Shown here piece by piece: positions 34,525 through 43,695 of a stretch of DNA of 64,000 bases. The number at the start of each line of letters is the position of its first letter. The first letter of the stretch is position 1. This DNA comes from an uncultured Porphyromonadaceae bacterium. Lineage in GTDB: Bacteria; Bacteroidota; Bacteroidia; Bacteroidales; Muribaculaceae. The notes under the pieces were generated by a model that ran no database searches, was not told the DNA's origin, and saw only the letters and a program-made list of their open reading frames with translations. A program made the translations under genes and the position numbers. Location: positions 29,321 through 93,320 of the forward strand of contig CABPYL010000007.1 in assembly GCA_902461565.1 (NCBI GenBank). The letters run 5' to 3'.

Positions 34525-37500
34525 ATGAAACGAATACTTATATATTTCCTGACATCGCTTTTCCTCGTGCTTGCCACAGCGTGCGAGGACAGGCTGGACT
34601 ATCCCGGGGCCGATATACCCGAGGGTATAAGTACGGTTGGCGTAGAGGTGGGATTCAAAAACTTTACGCCATCCCTCGACAGCCGTTCGGCGGGCGATGC
34701 CATCAAGACCATAGAAACTCTATGGGTTGTGCTGTATGACAAGGACGGCAATTTTATCCGTAAACAAAAGATAACAGATTTCACGCCCGGCAAACTTGAA
34801 AACACAACGCGTCCCGACGGCAGCACTTCGTCGGAAACACAGACAGGCTGCGCCAAATTCAGCCTAACCCTGGAGAACGGCTGGTACAGGATGTATGCCG
34901 TTGCCAATTTCGACCTTGCCGGCAAGGACGTTTCTACGGTGGAGAAACTTGCCTCGCTGAGCTTCGAATGGTCCGAGCCTGCGGCAGGCGAGGATTACAC
35001 TGACGCCGCCAAGCGCAACGCACAGATGTTCGGCTATTTTACCGATGCTGTCGACAAAGACACTTATCGTGAGCCGACAGAAGACGAGACCAGGAAGGAA
35101 ATCAATGTCGATGCCCCCAGTATAGCTATCCGCGGCAACAGCTCCGGTATACATGCGTGGCTGCGCCGTGCTGCTTCGAAGCTCACGATCGCTTTCGACA
35201 CACAAAAGCTCCGTGATGATGTGGAGCTGTATATCAAATCGGTAACCATCAAGGATATACCTAAATATTGTCACATCGGTTATACCAATGCTCCAGGCCA
35301 GGATAATATGAAAGCCTATGAATACGATTGTCTCACCGAAGACCAGCGCAAAGAGCTTATTGATGAGGGTGAAACAATCTACTTCGCCGACGCAGAGGAA
35401 AGCGATAACGGCAAAGATAATTATGGCAAGTGGCGCCGAATCGCTTCAGGAGACAGTATCTACGGTCTGTATTCCGATAAAATCGGAGAAAATGCAGGTA
35501 CTGTCAAAGAACGTCTTGGTCGCGAGCACTCCGAAGCAGCTCCGGCTTTGTATTTTTATGAAAACCGTCAGCCGAACGGTGTAGAGCATACTGTTTCTGA
35601 TAAAAGGCAGGACGTAACCGGTAATAACAACCAGATTTCGTATCCTGAAGGAACAGTGGTAGGTGATTATAACAAAGGCTGGAAGGACGGTATGCCTTTC
35701 GGTACCTATGTGGAAGTGAAAGGATACTACCGCAACATCGGCACCGCCAGACCGGGCAAAGGCGAGATTATATATCGTTTTATGCTTGGCAAGGACGAGA
35801 GAATCAGCTATGACTGCGAGCGTAACCACCACTATCAGCTTACGATGAAGTTCAACGGTTATGCCAACGATGTAGACTTCCATATCGACTACCGCGAGGA
35901 GGCCAAACCCGGTTTTTTTGTGCAGGATACCACCTATGTGTCATATCTCTACAATCAGGAATCGTTCACAACTATCCGTGCGACGCCGAAAGAAGGTTAT
36001 GATCTGCTCACACTCGAATCGTATATAATAGATAACGAATGGCGTCCGGATGGTGTAAATCAGGGCGATATCGTAGATATGTATAACGAGGAGGCATGGA
36101 AGAAGCAGGTTGAATTAAGGAGTTCTACCGACTATAAAAGTAATGCCGGTTCCTACACACGCCCTGATATTTCATTTTCATGGAATGATGGCAGTACCAT
36201 CCATAAGGTTACGCCGGCAAATAACATTGAATTCGGGTACCTGTCTTTGCGCAAGACCAGAAAGAATATATATGAATTAAATGGTAGTGGAAATAAAGGA
36301 AATTTTGTAGCAAGTATGCGTAAGCTGTTTTTTGACAGCGATCCTCAAAGTGGTTCGAGCGGAGGCGACGCTTATGATAAAGCGCATTCGAAAGGTTATC
36401 GCGACTATGGTAGCATGCCTGCTGTCGACGGCGATCATCCGGGCGGCGACGTAACAGACGGAACGTATACTGTAAGTCGAAAAACAAACCCCATAAACAA
36501 ATCCGTGGACTATATAATGCAGGTGCCGCTGTATACGCGTGCGCGAAGCATCGACTCCTGGGCCGTGTATTCCGGCTCCAATCCGTTTTACAGGCATCAC
36601 AGGTACGCCCGTGTAGGGTTCGTGGCTACATACAAAAAGAAGGATAATACGAAGCCCGGTCCTGACACTTATCAGGATTACGGAGAAACGCACGTGCTAC
36701 AGGCGCGACGTATCGATAACCCGCGAGGCATCTACAGGCGTCTTGCGAATCTATCCTCATTCAATGTTACGCTCTTATACAACATGAAGACCGCCACCGA
36801 GCAGCAGGAAACCGAAATTGGTGATAAAGATATTATCTACGACGAGATTATCTCGCGCGGCGGCTGGACTGTAACGATAGAAAATGATCCGCACGGACTT
36901 ATTCAGATAGAAGCCAACGGAAAAACTATTACGGGTACAGGCAGTTCGATAACGGGCAGAAACAATACGCCTATATCGTTCGTATACACTCCGCGAAAAA
37001 GTCCCGCAAAAGGTGAATCGTATGGCGGAACTATTTTTATCACGTATCACAATAACAGTTGCACCCACCGAATAATCGTGCGTCAGGGCTACTATGCAAC
37101 GGCAATAGGGCCCAACAGCACTACGAAGTGGTCGGCATTCAATATCTATGATGATAAAACCCTTACTAAATCGCCATTGTCTATCGGCAGTACGTTCCGC
37201 GATATAACCAACCTGAACTATCCCATAAAGGAAAGTAACAACTACAGACCCGGGTTTGGTGTGAATAAGGCACCATTACCAGCTGAATTATGGATTCACG
37301 GTAAGGACGATACCCTGTGGAAAGATATACCCGCAATGAGTGATGTTCTGCAGACATCCCCGACATGGACGCTTACCAATGTTCATGATGAAACGTACTC
37401 TTATCGGTTGCCTGATTATACAGAAATGCCGCAGATAGGTATCTATACCGACGGCAAAAATCTTGACAAGGATGAAGCTCAGGTCAGCAAGATAGGTCAG

Positions 37501-37977
37501 GCTTTCGGTATATGTTATGCCGACGGTGCCGACGGAGTGCTGTATACCAAAGGAGCCTACAGTTATTATGACCCCGAGAACAAAGGAGAGGATTCTCCGA
37601 TGGGCGTCCGCGGAGTGGTTGTGTACAGTCAGGAGAACGCCGATAATGTATTCTTCCCGTTCGGCTCGCTTGGCCATCCGCGCCGAAGAAGGGACGGCCT
37701 GTTGCAATATGGTTCAGTGAACTGGAAACTGGTGGCGAATCAATGGGGCGATGCTAATGATTTCCGTCCTATGGCATACGATCTGCTTCATCAGGTGGGC
37801 GGTGCATATTGGACTACAGGCAGCAGCTCCACAAGTCATACGGCAATCGACTATAATGGCGGTAACTATATGAGCAGTTACCTTAACAAGGATGATGTTT
37901 TCCAGACTGGTGATAACATAACCCCGAAGGATCCAAAGTCTGATGCGCTTCCGATCAAACCGATAAGAACTAATTGA
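34525..37977 (+). CDS. DUF4906 large fimbrial tip-like lipoprotein precursor, operon 1
   Basis: A 1150-residue exported protein, much larger than the other subunits. Lipobox C20 (LATAC), SRS site at R54 (LDSRSAG), and the DUF4906-type N-terminus with IETLWVVLYDKDGNF. The middle is rich in Tyr/Asp/Asn and beta-strand-like; the C-terminal 120 residues have WKLVANQWGDANDFRPMAYDL, resembling FISUMP-like domains. By position it is a candidate tip adhesin. The frame opens at TTG 34507, but ATG 34525 begins the signal peptide directly. Its TGA at 37975-37977 is close to the next gene. The paralogue is at 45922. Confidence 0.78.
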   Translation: MKRILIYFLTSLFLVLATACEDRLDYPGADIPEGISTVGVEVGFKNFTPSLDSRSAGDAIKTIETLWVVLYDKDGNFIRKQKITDFTPGKLENTTRPDGSTSSETQTGCAKFSLTLENGWYRMYAVANFDLAGKDVSTVEKLASLSFEWSEPAAGEDYTDAAKRNAQMFGYFTDAVDKDTYREPTEDETRKEINVDAPSIAIRGNSSGIHAWLRRAASKLTIAFDTQKLRDDVELYIKSVTIKDIPKYCHIGYTNAPGQDNMKAYEYDCLTEDQRKELIDEGETIYFADAEESDNGKDNYGKWRRIASGDSIYGLYSDKIGENAGTVKERLGREHSEAAPALYFYENRQPNGVEHTVSDKRQDVTGNNNQISYPEGTVVGDYNKGWKDGMPFGTYVEVKGYYRNIGTARPGKGEIIYRFMLGKDERISYDCERNHHYQLTMKFNGYANDVDFHIDYREEAKPGFFVQDTTYVSYLYNQESFTTIRATPKEGYDLLTLESYIIDNEWRPDGVNQGDIVDMYNEEAWKKQVELRSSTDYKSNAGSYTRPDISFSWNDGSTIHKVTPANNIEFGYLSLRKTRKNIYELNGSGNKGNFVASMRKLFFDSDPQSGSSGGDAYDKAHSKGYRDYGSMPAVDGDHPGGDVTDGTYTVSRKTNPINKSVDYIMQVPLYTRARSIDSWAVYSGSNPFYRHHRYARVGFVATYKKKDNTKPGPDTYQDYGETHVLQARRIDNPRGIYRRLANLSSFNVTLLYNMKTATEQQETEIGDKDIIYDEIISRGGWTVTIENDPHGLIQIEANGKTITGTGSSITGRNNTPISFVYTPRKSPAKGESYGGTIFITYHNNSCTHRIIVRQGYYATAIGPNSTTKWSAFNIYDDKTLTKSPLSIGSTFRDITNLNYPIKESNNYRPGFGVNKAPLPAELWIHGKDDTLWKDIPAMSDVLQTSPTWTLTNVHDETYSYRLPDYTEMPQIGIYTDGKNLDKDEAQVSKIGQAFGICYADGADGVLYTKGAYSYYDPENKGEDSPMGVRGVVVYSQENADNVFFPFGSLGHPRRRRDGLLQYGSVNWKLVANQWGDANDFRPMAYDLLHQVGGAYWTTGSSSTSHTAIDYNGGNYMSSYLNKDDVFQTGDNITPKDPKSDALPIKPIRTN

Positions 37978-38003
37978 TATTGACGAGTATAATACGAAAT
38001 ACA

Positions 38004-39065
38004 GTGAAACTGAAAGATTGGATACTGAAATGCGCCATGTTTGTCGCCGGGATGATGTCGCTGGCGGCGCTGACGGCGTGCGACAGTGTGATATACGACT
38101 ACGAGGGCGACTGCGACCCCTACTACAAGGTGCGTTTCAAATATGTGCGCAACCTCAAGTACGCCGATGCTTTCGCCAGTGAGGTAAACGATGTTACGCT
38201 CTATGTGGTCGATACCGAGACCGGCAAGGTGGTGTGGCAGAAAAACGAGAGCGGCGAGGCACTTGCCTCGGGCGACTACCTTATGGATGTGGACGTGGCT
38301 CCCGGCACTTATACCCTTGTGGCATGGTGCGGCGACGGGCACCGCACGCACTTCACAGTGGGCGACAGCGGTACCCTCGAAGGGCTGCAGTGCACCCTTA
38401 ATCAGCGTGTCCCGCACAAGGAGGGCTACGAGGACTTCGAAGGCTCGGGGGTAGACACCAACCTCGGCGACCTCTATCACGCCAAGCTTGAGGCGCAGGT
38501 GTTTCCGGACACCCAGGGCGTGCACGTATACGAGATGGACCTTACCAAGGACACCAACGACCTCCACATTGTGCTGCAGCAGATGTCCGGCGAGCCCGTA
38601 GAAGGGAGTTTCACCTTTACGCTGGTAGAGGACAATGGCAAGCTGGACTGGGACAACAGCCTCATGCCCGACGAGCAGCTGACATATTACGCCCATACCG
38701 TGCGCTCAGGCATTGCCGGCGTAGAGGTGCCCGACTACAAGGGCGACGGCGAGGGTAATTCCCGCGCCACTATCACGCAGGTGCGCACTGTCGTGGCCGA
38801 TCTGAAAGTGAACCGCCTCATGGCCGACCGAAAGGCTATGGTGAAGATATACAACGACGCCGACCACTCCCTGGTGGCGTCCATACCTCTGGTGGACTAT
38901 GCGCTGCTGGTTAAGGGCGCCGACGCCCATCTATCCGACCAGGATTACCTGGATTATCGCGACGATTATTCGATGGTGCTGTTCCTCGACCCCGGCTACC
39001 GGTGGATAAGCACCGAAATATACATCAATTCCTGGAAAATTGTGAACCAGGACACAGAAATTTGA
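38004..39065 (+). CDS. FimB/Mfa2-family fimbrial anchor lipoprotein, operon 1
   Basis: A 353-residue lipoprotein (C26, in ALTAC, counted from the GTG at 38004) that should anchor and end the fibre in the outer membrane. The mature N-terminus YYKVRFKYVRNLKYADAFASEV and DVTLYVVDTETG are typical FimB/Mfa2 features. Unlike the other four exported subunits it has no SR-[AS] cleavage site, fitting a subunit that keeps its lipid. The C-terminus INSWKIVNQDTEI nearly repeats the operon 1 fimbrillin end. No ATG gives a charged signal peptide; the GTG at 38004 is preferred over TTG 37974, with moderate certainty. Last gene of operon 1. Confidence 0.82.
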   Translation: MKLKDWILKCAMFVAGMMSLAALTACDSVIYDYEGDCDPYYKVRFKYVRNLKYADAFASEVNDVTLYVVDTETGKVVWQKNESGEALASGDYLMDVDVAPGTYTLVAWCGDGHRTHFTVGDSGTLEGLQCTLNQRVPHKEGYEDFEGSGVDTNLGDLYHAKLEAQVFPDTQGVHVYEMDLTKDTNDLHIVLQQMSGEPVEGSFTFTLVEDNGKLDWDNSLMPDEQLTYYAHTVRSGIAGVEVPDYKGDGEGNSRATITQVRTVVADLKVNRLMADRKAMVKIYNDADHSLVASIPLVDYALLVKGADAHLSDQDYLDYRDDYSMVLFLDPGYRWISTEIYINSWKIVNQDTEI

Positions 39066-39236
39066 ATCTCGACAATGTATCTGTAAGATAGCAGAAGCAG
39101 GCCTCCGGCAAGTATCGGATTAACGGGGGCTATAAACAATTCCGCACCGGCGGTGCTGTTCCGGCGTTCCATGTTGGAAGGGTCGGAATCCGTCGGAAAC
39201 CTGTCCGTGCAGCGTGTGTTGCGCGGAGTATGGATT

Positions 39237-39267
39237 TTCAGTCGGTTTCGCGTTGAAACTGACCGAA
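39237..39267 (+). terminator. Possible terminator between the fimbrial operons
   Basis: TTCAGTCGGTTTC (39237-39249) pairs with GAAACTGACCGAA (39255-39267), 12 of 13 positions including one G-T. The run after it (TAATTGTATCT) is only moderately T-rich. It lies 172 bp after the operon 1 stop and 13 bp before the conserved operon 2 box. Confidence 0.45.
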
Positions 39268-39280
39268 TAATTGTATCTAC

Positions 39281-39560
39281 TTGTTAAGTAAAGTTAAAAA
39301 TGGGGGGGGGTGATTGAAAAATTTGCAAAACGGAGCCGACGTTATTTTTTAGTTTCAATAAGATAGTCTATCTTTGGTGCTGTTTTACAGGAATTTCGTT
39401 TTGCCAGAAAAGCGGCACAGTGGCAGATATGGAATTCCGGGAGTGCGGAATATATAATAACGTGCTGTTATTCAATCGTTTCTGTCAACCTTAAACATTC
39501 GGTGCCGCAAAAAGGATTAAATAAGAGACCGATACGGATTCTAAATTTTGAGATTCAATA
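39281..39560 (+). promoter_or_regulatory. Conserved regulatory region of fimbrial operon 2 (G9 box, promoter, leader)
   Basis: Counterpart of 28848-29120. TTGTTAAG (39281), AAGTTAAAAAT (39291-39301), nine G (39302-39310), TTTGCAAA (39322-39329), -7 TATCTTTG (39369-39376) with only a weak T-rich -33, then GCGGCAC...GGAATTC (39412-39437), inverted repeat ATAATAAC-N5-GTTATTCA (39454-39474) and ATTCnnTGCCGC...GGATTA (39497-39519). Distances between the elements differ from operon 1 by only 0-3 bp. The rest of the 800-bp intergenic region, 39561-39866, has no operon 1 counterpart and no gene. Confidence 0.78.
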
Positions 39561-39676
39561 CTTTTCTGTTCGCGCGGAGCATTCCTCACACAGGCAAATA
39601 TCTGCAAGTCAGATTCTTTTGAGAACCCCAACCGTTATAATCCCTCTCTCCTGAATTTAATCTTGTTGATACCAGT

Positions 39677-39823
39677 CTGCCTCGGCAGAGATTCCCAAGA
39701 CCGGCATCCGGACGTTCTCCCGGATTTTCGGAAGCCGATGATACCTTATAGACCGGGTACAATACGATGTATGTGCAAGTATCAGATTTTTAGTACACAA
39801 TTTCATTCCGGAGGGGTCCGGAA
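39677..39823 (+). other. Extra stem-loop segment in the operon 2 leader
   Basis: Three small hairpins: CTGCC/GGCAG (39677-39688), ATCCGG/CCGGAT followed by TTT (39706-39725), and TTCCGGA-GGGG-TCCGGAA (39806-39823). All lie in the leader part absent from operon 1; the last ends 43 bp before the ATG at 39867. Confidence 0.5.
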
Positions 39824-39866
39824 ATTCTCTCCATCCCCGCGGATTTTAATATTATAGGCCATCGCT

Positions 39867-40454
39867 ATGACTCAGAAGATACGTAAGATATTCCTCGCTT
39901 TGGTCCTGGTGGGCGGAACTGTTTTTGGTTTCTCCGGCCAGCAGGTGGCTGTAAAGACTAACCTGCTCGACGATGCCGCACTCAACATCAACCTCGGGGC
40001 CGAAGTGGGCCTCGCCCCCAAGTGGTCGGCCGAGCTTTCGGGCAGTTTCAACAACTGGACGGTGAACGGCCACAAGTGGAAGCACTGGTGGGTGATGCCC
40101 GAGGGGCGTTACTGGCTCTGCGACCGTTTCAGCGGCCACTTCTTTGCCGTTCATGCGCTGGGCGGAGAGTTCAACACCGGCAATATCGGCGGCCTGGGCA
40201 AGTTCCTCGGCACCGACTTCTCGCAGTTGAAGGACAAACGTTACCAGGGATGGGACGCCGGTCTGGGCATAGGCTACGGCTACGCATGGATCTTGGGCAA
40301 GCACTGGAACCTCGAGGCTGAGATTGGCCTGGGCTGGATTTATGCGCACTACGACGTATACCCCTGCGCGCACTGCGGCACCCGGATCGACAAGGGCAAT
40401 CACAACTACGTCGGCCCCACAAAGGCCGCAATCAATCTGGTCTACTTATTCTAA
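39867..40454 (+). CDS. DUF3575 outer-membrane protein of fimbrial operon 2
   Basis: A 195-residue paralogue of the 29189 protein: VAVKTNLLDDAALNINLGAEVGLAP after the signal peptide, NGHKWKHWWVMPEGRYWL, LGIGYGYAWILGKHWNLEAEI, and the end YVGPTKAAINLVYLF. The Cys pair is present as CAHCG (about residue 170), so it is conserved between copies while the residues around it vary. The signal peptide (MTQKIRKIFLALVLVGGTVFG) is unrelated in detail to the first copy. It is followed 15 bp later by DUF3868. Function as for copy 1: unknown, part of fimbrial biogenesis by context. Confidence 0.85.
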   Translation: MTQKIRKIFLALVLVGGTVFGFSGQQVAVKTNLLDDAALNINLGAEVGLAPKWSAELSGSFNNWTVNGHKWKHWWVMPEGRYWLCDRFSGHFFAVHALGGEFNTGNIGGLGKFLGTDFSQLKDKRYQGWDAGLGIGYGYAWILGKHWNLEAEIGLGWIYAHYDVYPCAHCGTRIDKGNHNYVGPTKAAINLVYLF

Positions 40455-40469
40455 ATCTACGGCACGACT

Positions 40470-41936
40470 ATGAAAAGGATATTTATAACTTCTGCAATAT
40501 TCGTTGTCGCCGCCGCCGCCGTGGCAGATGTAATCGTGGACAACGTTGCCATCGACAACTTCACTTCCGAGCGAAACGGCAACTATCTGTCGGTGGGAAT
40601 GACGGTAGACCTCAAGGACCTCGGCGTGGAGTCCAACAGCAGCGTGGTGCTGCGTCCGCGCCTGGTAAACGCCCCCGATTCCATCGACCTTCCTCCGGTG
40701 GCCGTATACGGCCGCAAACGATACTATTATTATCTGCGCAACGGCGGCGATACCCTTGCCGCCGACCCCGCCGCAATCCGCTTCCGCGCCAAGGATATGC
40801 CCGATTCGGTGGTATACAGCACCATGATTCCTTATCAGGACTGGATGAACGGCGCTTCGCTGGCGATGCAGCGAGTGGACCGCGGATGCTGCAACCACAT
40901 CAGTTTCACCGACTATGGCATTATCGGAAACTGCTTCTTCCCCGAGATTCAGGAAGATTTCCTTACCAATGCCGCCGTGTTCTTCCCCGAGCTGGTGTAC
41001 ATACGCCCCAAGGGCGAGCTTACAAAGCACCGTTCGCTGCAGGGACGCGCGAACGTGGAGTTCCGTGTGGACAAATACAAAATCGACCCCGAATACCGCA
41101 ACAACACCGCCGAGCTGGCTAAAATTATCGCCACTATCGACACCGTGCGTACCGACCCCGACGCGAATATCGACACCGTGTTCCTGAAAGGCTTCGCCTC
41201 GCCGGAGAGCCCCTACGCGCACAACAGTTTCCTGGCCACAAACCGAACAGACGCGGTGAAGAACTACATAGACAAGCTCTATGACTTCGGCAACGCCGTG
41301 GTTATCACGGATTTCGAGCCCGAGGACTGGGCCGGCCTGCGTGCCGCCGTGGAGAAATCCAACCTGCAGCACCGCGCCGAAATACTCGCGATTATCGACA
41401 GCGATATGAAGCCCGACCCCAAAGAGCACCGCATAATGGCCCTGTACCCGGACGAGTACAAGTTTATGAAAGAGGTGTTCTATCCCGCGCTGCGCCACAC
41501 CGACTACCGCGTGGCCTACACCGTACGCTCCTTCGTAGACCCCGCCGAGATTCTGCGGATTATGAAGACGCGTCCCCAGAACCTGGACCAGAACGAATTC
41601 TATGTGGCCGCAAGCACGCTTGAACCCGGCACCGACGAATTCTCCGACGTGTTCGAGACCGCGGTGCTGATGTTCCCCACCGACAGCATCGCCAACCTCA
41701 ATGCCGCAAACGCCGCCATGCGCCGCGGCGACCTTTACGGCGCCGACCGCTACTTGAAGAAAGCCGGTAACTCCGCCGAGGCCGTATATGCCCGCGGATG
41801 CGCCGCAATCCGCCACCGCGATTTCGACACGGCCCGCTACTATCTTGAAGAGGCTGAGAAAATGGGCCTGGAGCAGGCCCGCAAGACACTCGACGAACTT
41901 AACGAGAAAACCAAATACTTGAACAAAAACAAATAA
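40470..41936 (+). CDS. DUF3868/OmpA-like protein of fimbrial operon 2
   Basis: A 488-residue paralogue of the 29775 protein, with signal peptide MKRIFITSAIFVVAAAAVA. Conserved features are the Cys pair (DRGCCNH), the OmpA-like FLKGFASPESPYAHN, FEPEDWAGLRAAVEKSNLQHRAEIL, and TPR-like C-terminal repeats (NAANAAMRRGDLYGADRYL...ARGCAAIRHRDFDTARYYL). The C-terminus ends in a Lys/Asn-rich tail. The first copy has the same domain order, so this pair belongs to the conserved core of the system. It lies 33 bp before the fimbrillin. Confidence 0.82.
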   Translation: MKRIFITSAIFVVAAAAVADVIVDNVAIDNFTSERNGNYLSVGMTVDLKDLGVESNSSVVLRPRLVNAPDSIDLPPVAVYGRKRYYYYLRNGGDTLAADPAAIRFRAKDMPDSVVYSTMIPYQDWMNGASLAMQRVDRGCCNHISFTDYGIIGNCFFPEIQEDFLTNAAVFFPELVYIRPKGELTKHRSLQGRANVEFRVDKYKIDPEYRNNTAELAKIIATIDTVRTDPDANIDTVFLKGFASPESPYAHNSFLATNRTDAVKNYIDKLYDFGNAVVITDFEPEDWAGLRAAVEKSNLQHRAEILAIIDSDMKPDPKEHRIMALYPDEYKFMKEVFYPALRHTDYRVAYTVRSFVDPAEILRIMKTRPQNLDQNEFYVAASTLEPGTDEFSDVFETAVLMFPTDSIANLNAANAAMRRGDLYGADRYLKKAGNSAEAVYARGCAAIRHRDFDTARYYLEEAEKMGLEQARKTLDELNEKTKYLNKNK

Positions 41937-41969
41937 ATCAATTAATAACAATTTCTAAATTTTTCAATC

Positions 41970-43673
41970 ATGAGAAAATCATTTTTCTTAGTTCCGCTTT
42001 TGGCGCTTGCAATGTCAAGCTGCTCAAGCGATGAACCCGCCGTGGTTCCTACTCCCGACAGCGGAGACGGCTTCTATGCCACAGTTAATTTTTCAATGCC
42101 TAAGGGTAGCCGTGCAGAGGCTTCCGTAGGTACGGAAACAGGCAAGGATTACGAGAATAAGGTCAGCAGTCTGCTTGTAGTTCTTGCAGAAAAGGTTGCA
42201 GATACAGACAATTACTCTTTTATCACCTACGCATATTCCGGCTCTGTTGATGCAACTGTGGATAACAAGTTCACAATTTGTTTTGAGGACAAAGCAAGTC
42301 TTTTTGAAAAAGCAGGTCAGAATGTATATCTTTTTGCATATTGCAATCCTGCAACAACTTTAGTCAATAAGGTAAAAGGTCTTGCTAAAGGCGTAACGCT
42401 TAATGGTGCTGACGAGCTATTGCATGAAATATGTGCCGGTTCCGCAACGGAACTTGCTAAGACATGGGTAGAAAACGGTTTTCTGATGACTAACTATGAG
42501 ATTTATGAATCTAAATTAGGTACTGAGACTGAACTGAAAGCTGCTACTGATAAGACTAAAGCATGGCCATTAACTACATCAACAAATCCGCTTGCTGTTA
42601 TGCGCACAGCTGTCCGTTTCGACTACAAAGACGGTGCTACGGCAAAAGATGACGCAGACAACACAATCGCTCTGACCTATGAAATCAATGATGCTGCAGG
42701 TGATAAAGTAGGTTCCGTTAAATTGACCCGTGCCGCTTTGTTCAACATGCGCGACCGTTTCTACTATCTGCCCCGTATAACTGACGCAGACGGCACATTA
42801 ACATTGTGCCCGGGCACCATAGATACTGATTATAACTTTGGATCGTTCATGACAACTCCCGCAAACCGCACGTTCTTAAACGGTTTGACATTCGTAAATG
42901 AATCTGGCGACGCTGAAGAAGGTTTCGATCCTACAAAAGTTATAACAGGAGCTAACGAGTGGTGCAATCTTCAGGATTTTGTTGACGGCAAAAAAGTTGA
43001 AGATACTGATACTCCGTGGAACGCGGACGGCGTTGCAGATAAGCAAGGTTACCGTATCTGGCGTTATTGCACTGAAAATACTTTCCCGTATAATGAGGAA
43101 GATTTCTCTACGAATGAGGCTACAGGTTTTGTATTTGAAGCTGAGATGACATTGGATCCTGTTATTGTCGGGGCTACGACTATTCAGCCCGATGGCACAA
43201 ATCCCATGTTCATGTACGGAACAAAAATGTATGCAAATGCACAGCAGCTTTGCCAGACAGCACATAACAATCCGAGTACTACAATGAATGAAGATGTCAA
43301 CGCTGTGTTTACGTATGATGTTGATGAAGCAGGTAATGTTTCTAATCCTAAATATAAAACAGGTGTTGAAGGTGCCATTGTTGATAATAAGACTGTTCTA
43401 ACTCATAATATCAGCATTTATTGGCCTAATGCTGGCAAGTACTACTGCTACTATTATTATTTCAACCAGCACAATCCTTCTGCTGAGCCTACAACAGTTG
43501 CAGTTGATGAGTTTGCAACCGTTCGTAACAATGTTTACAAACTGTCGGTAACCAAAATTTCTGAATTCGCTTCTTTCGTACCGCCTACAGAGATCAAACC
43601 TTACGAAGTTTATTTCCAAGTGGATGTAGAAGTCCGTCCCTGGACCGTACGTATCAATAACATCGAATTCTAA
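41970..43673 (+). CDS. Mfa1-family major fimbrillin, operon 2
   Basis: A 567-residue fimbrillin precursor, close to the length of P. gingivalis Mfa1. Lipobox C18 (AMSSC), Arg site R48 in KGSRAEA, core region LAVMRTAVRFDYKDG, and a C-terminus VRPWTVRINNIEF that differs from operon 1 but matches its own anchor. By eye the gene body is clearly richer in A and T than the flanking DUF3868 and anchor genes, with different codon choices, suggesting replacement of the fimbrillin cassette. A GC-rich hairpin starts 23 bp after the stop. Confidence 0.88.
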   Translation: MRKSFFLVPLLALAMSSCSSDEPAVVPTPDSGDGFYATVNFSMPKGSRAEASVGTETGKDYENKVSSLLVVLAEKVADTDNYSFITYAYSGSVDATVDNKFTICFEDKASLFEKAGQNVYLFAYCNPATTLVNKVKGLAKGVTLNGADELLHEICAGSATELAKTWVENGFLMTNYEIYESKLGTETELKAATDKTKAWPLTTSTNPLAVMRTAVRFDYKDGATAKDDADNTIALTYEINDAAGDKVGSVKLTRAALFNMRDRFYYLPRITDADGTLTLCPGTIDTDYNFGSFMTTPANRTFLNGLTFVNESGDAEEGFDPTKVITGANEWCNLQDFVDGKKVEDTDTPWNADGVADKQGYRIWRYCTENTFPYNEEDFSTNEATGFVFEAEMTLDPVIVGATTIQPDGTNPMFMYGTKMYANAQQLCQTAHNNPSTTMNEDVNAVFTYDVDEAGNVSNPKYKTGVEGAIVDNKTVLTHNISIYWPNAGKYYCYYYYFNQHNPSAEPTTVAVDEFATVRNNVYKLSVTKISEFASFVPPTEIKPYEVYFQVDVEVRPWTVRINNIEF

Positions 43674-43695
43674 AATTCTCCTATAACCAATAAAT

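Noticed and set aside
40446..41951. Minus-strand open frame of 501 codons
   Set aside because: Fully antisense to the DUF3868 gene, Gly/Val-rich shadow pattern, no motif.
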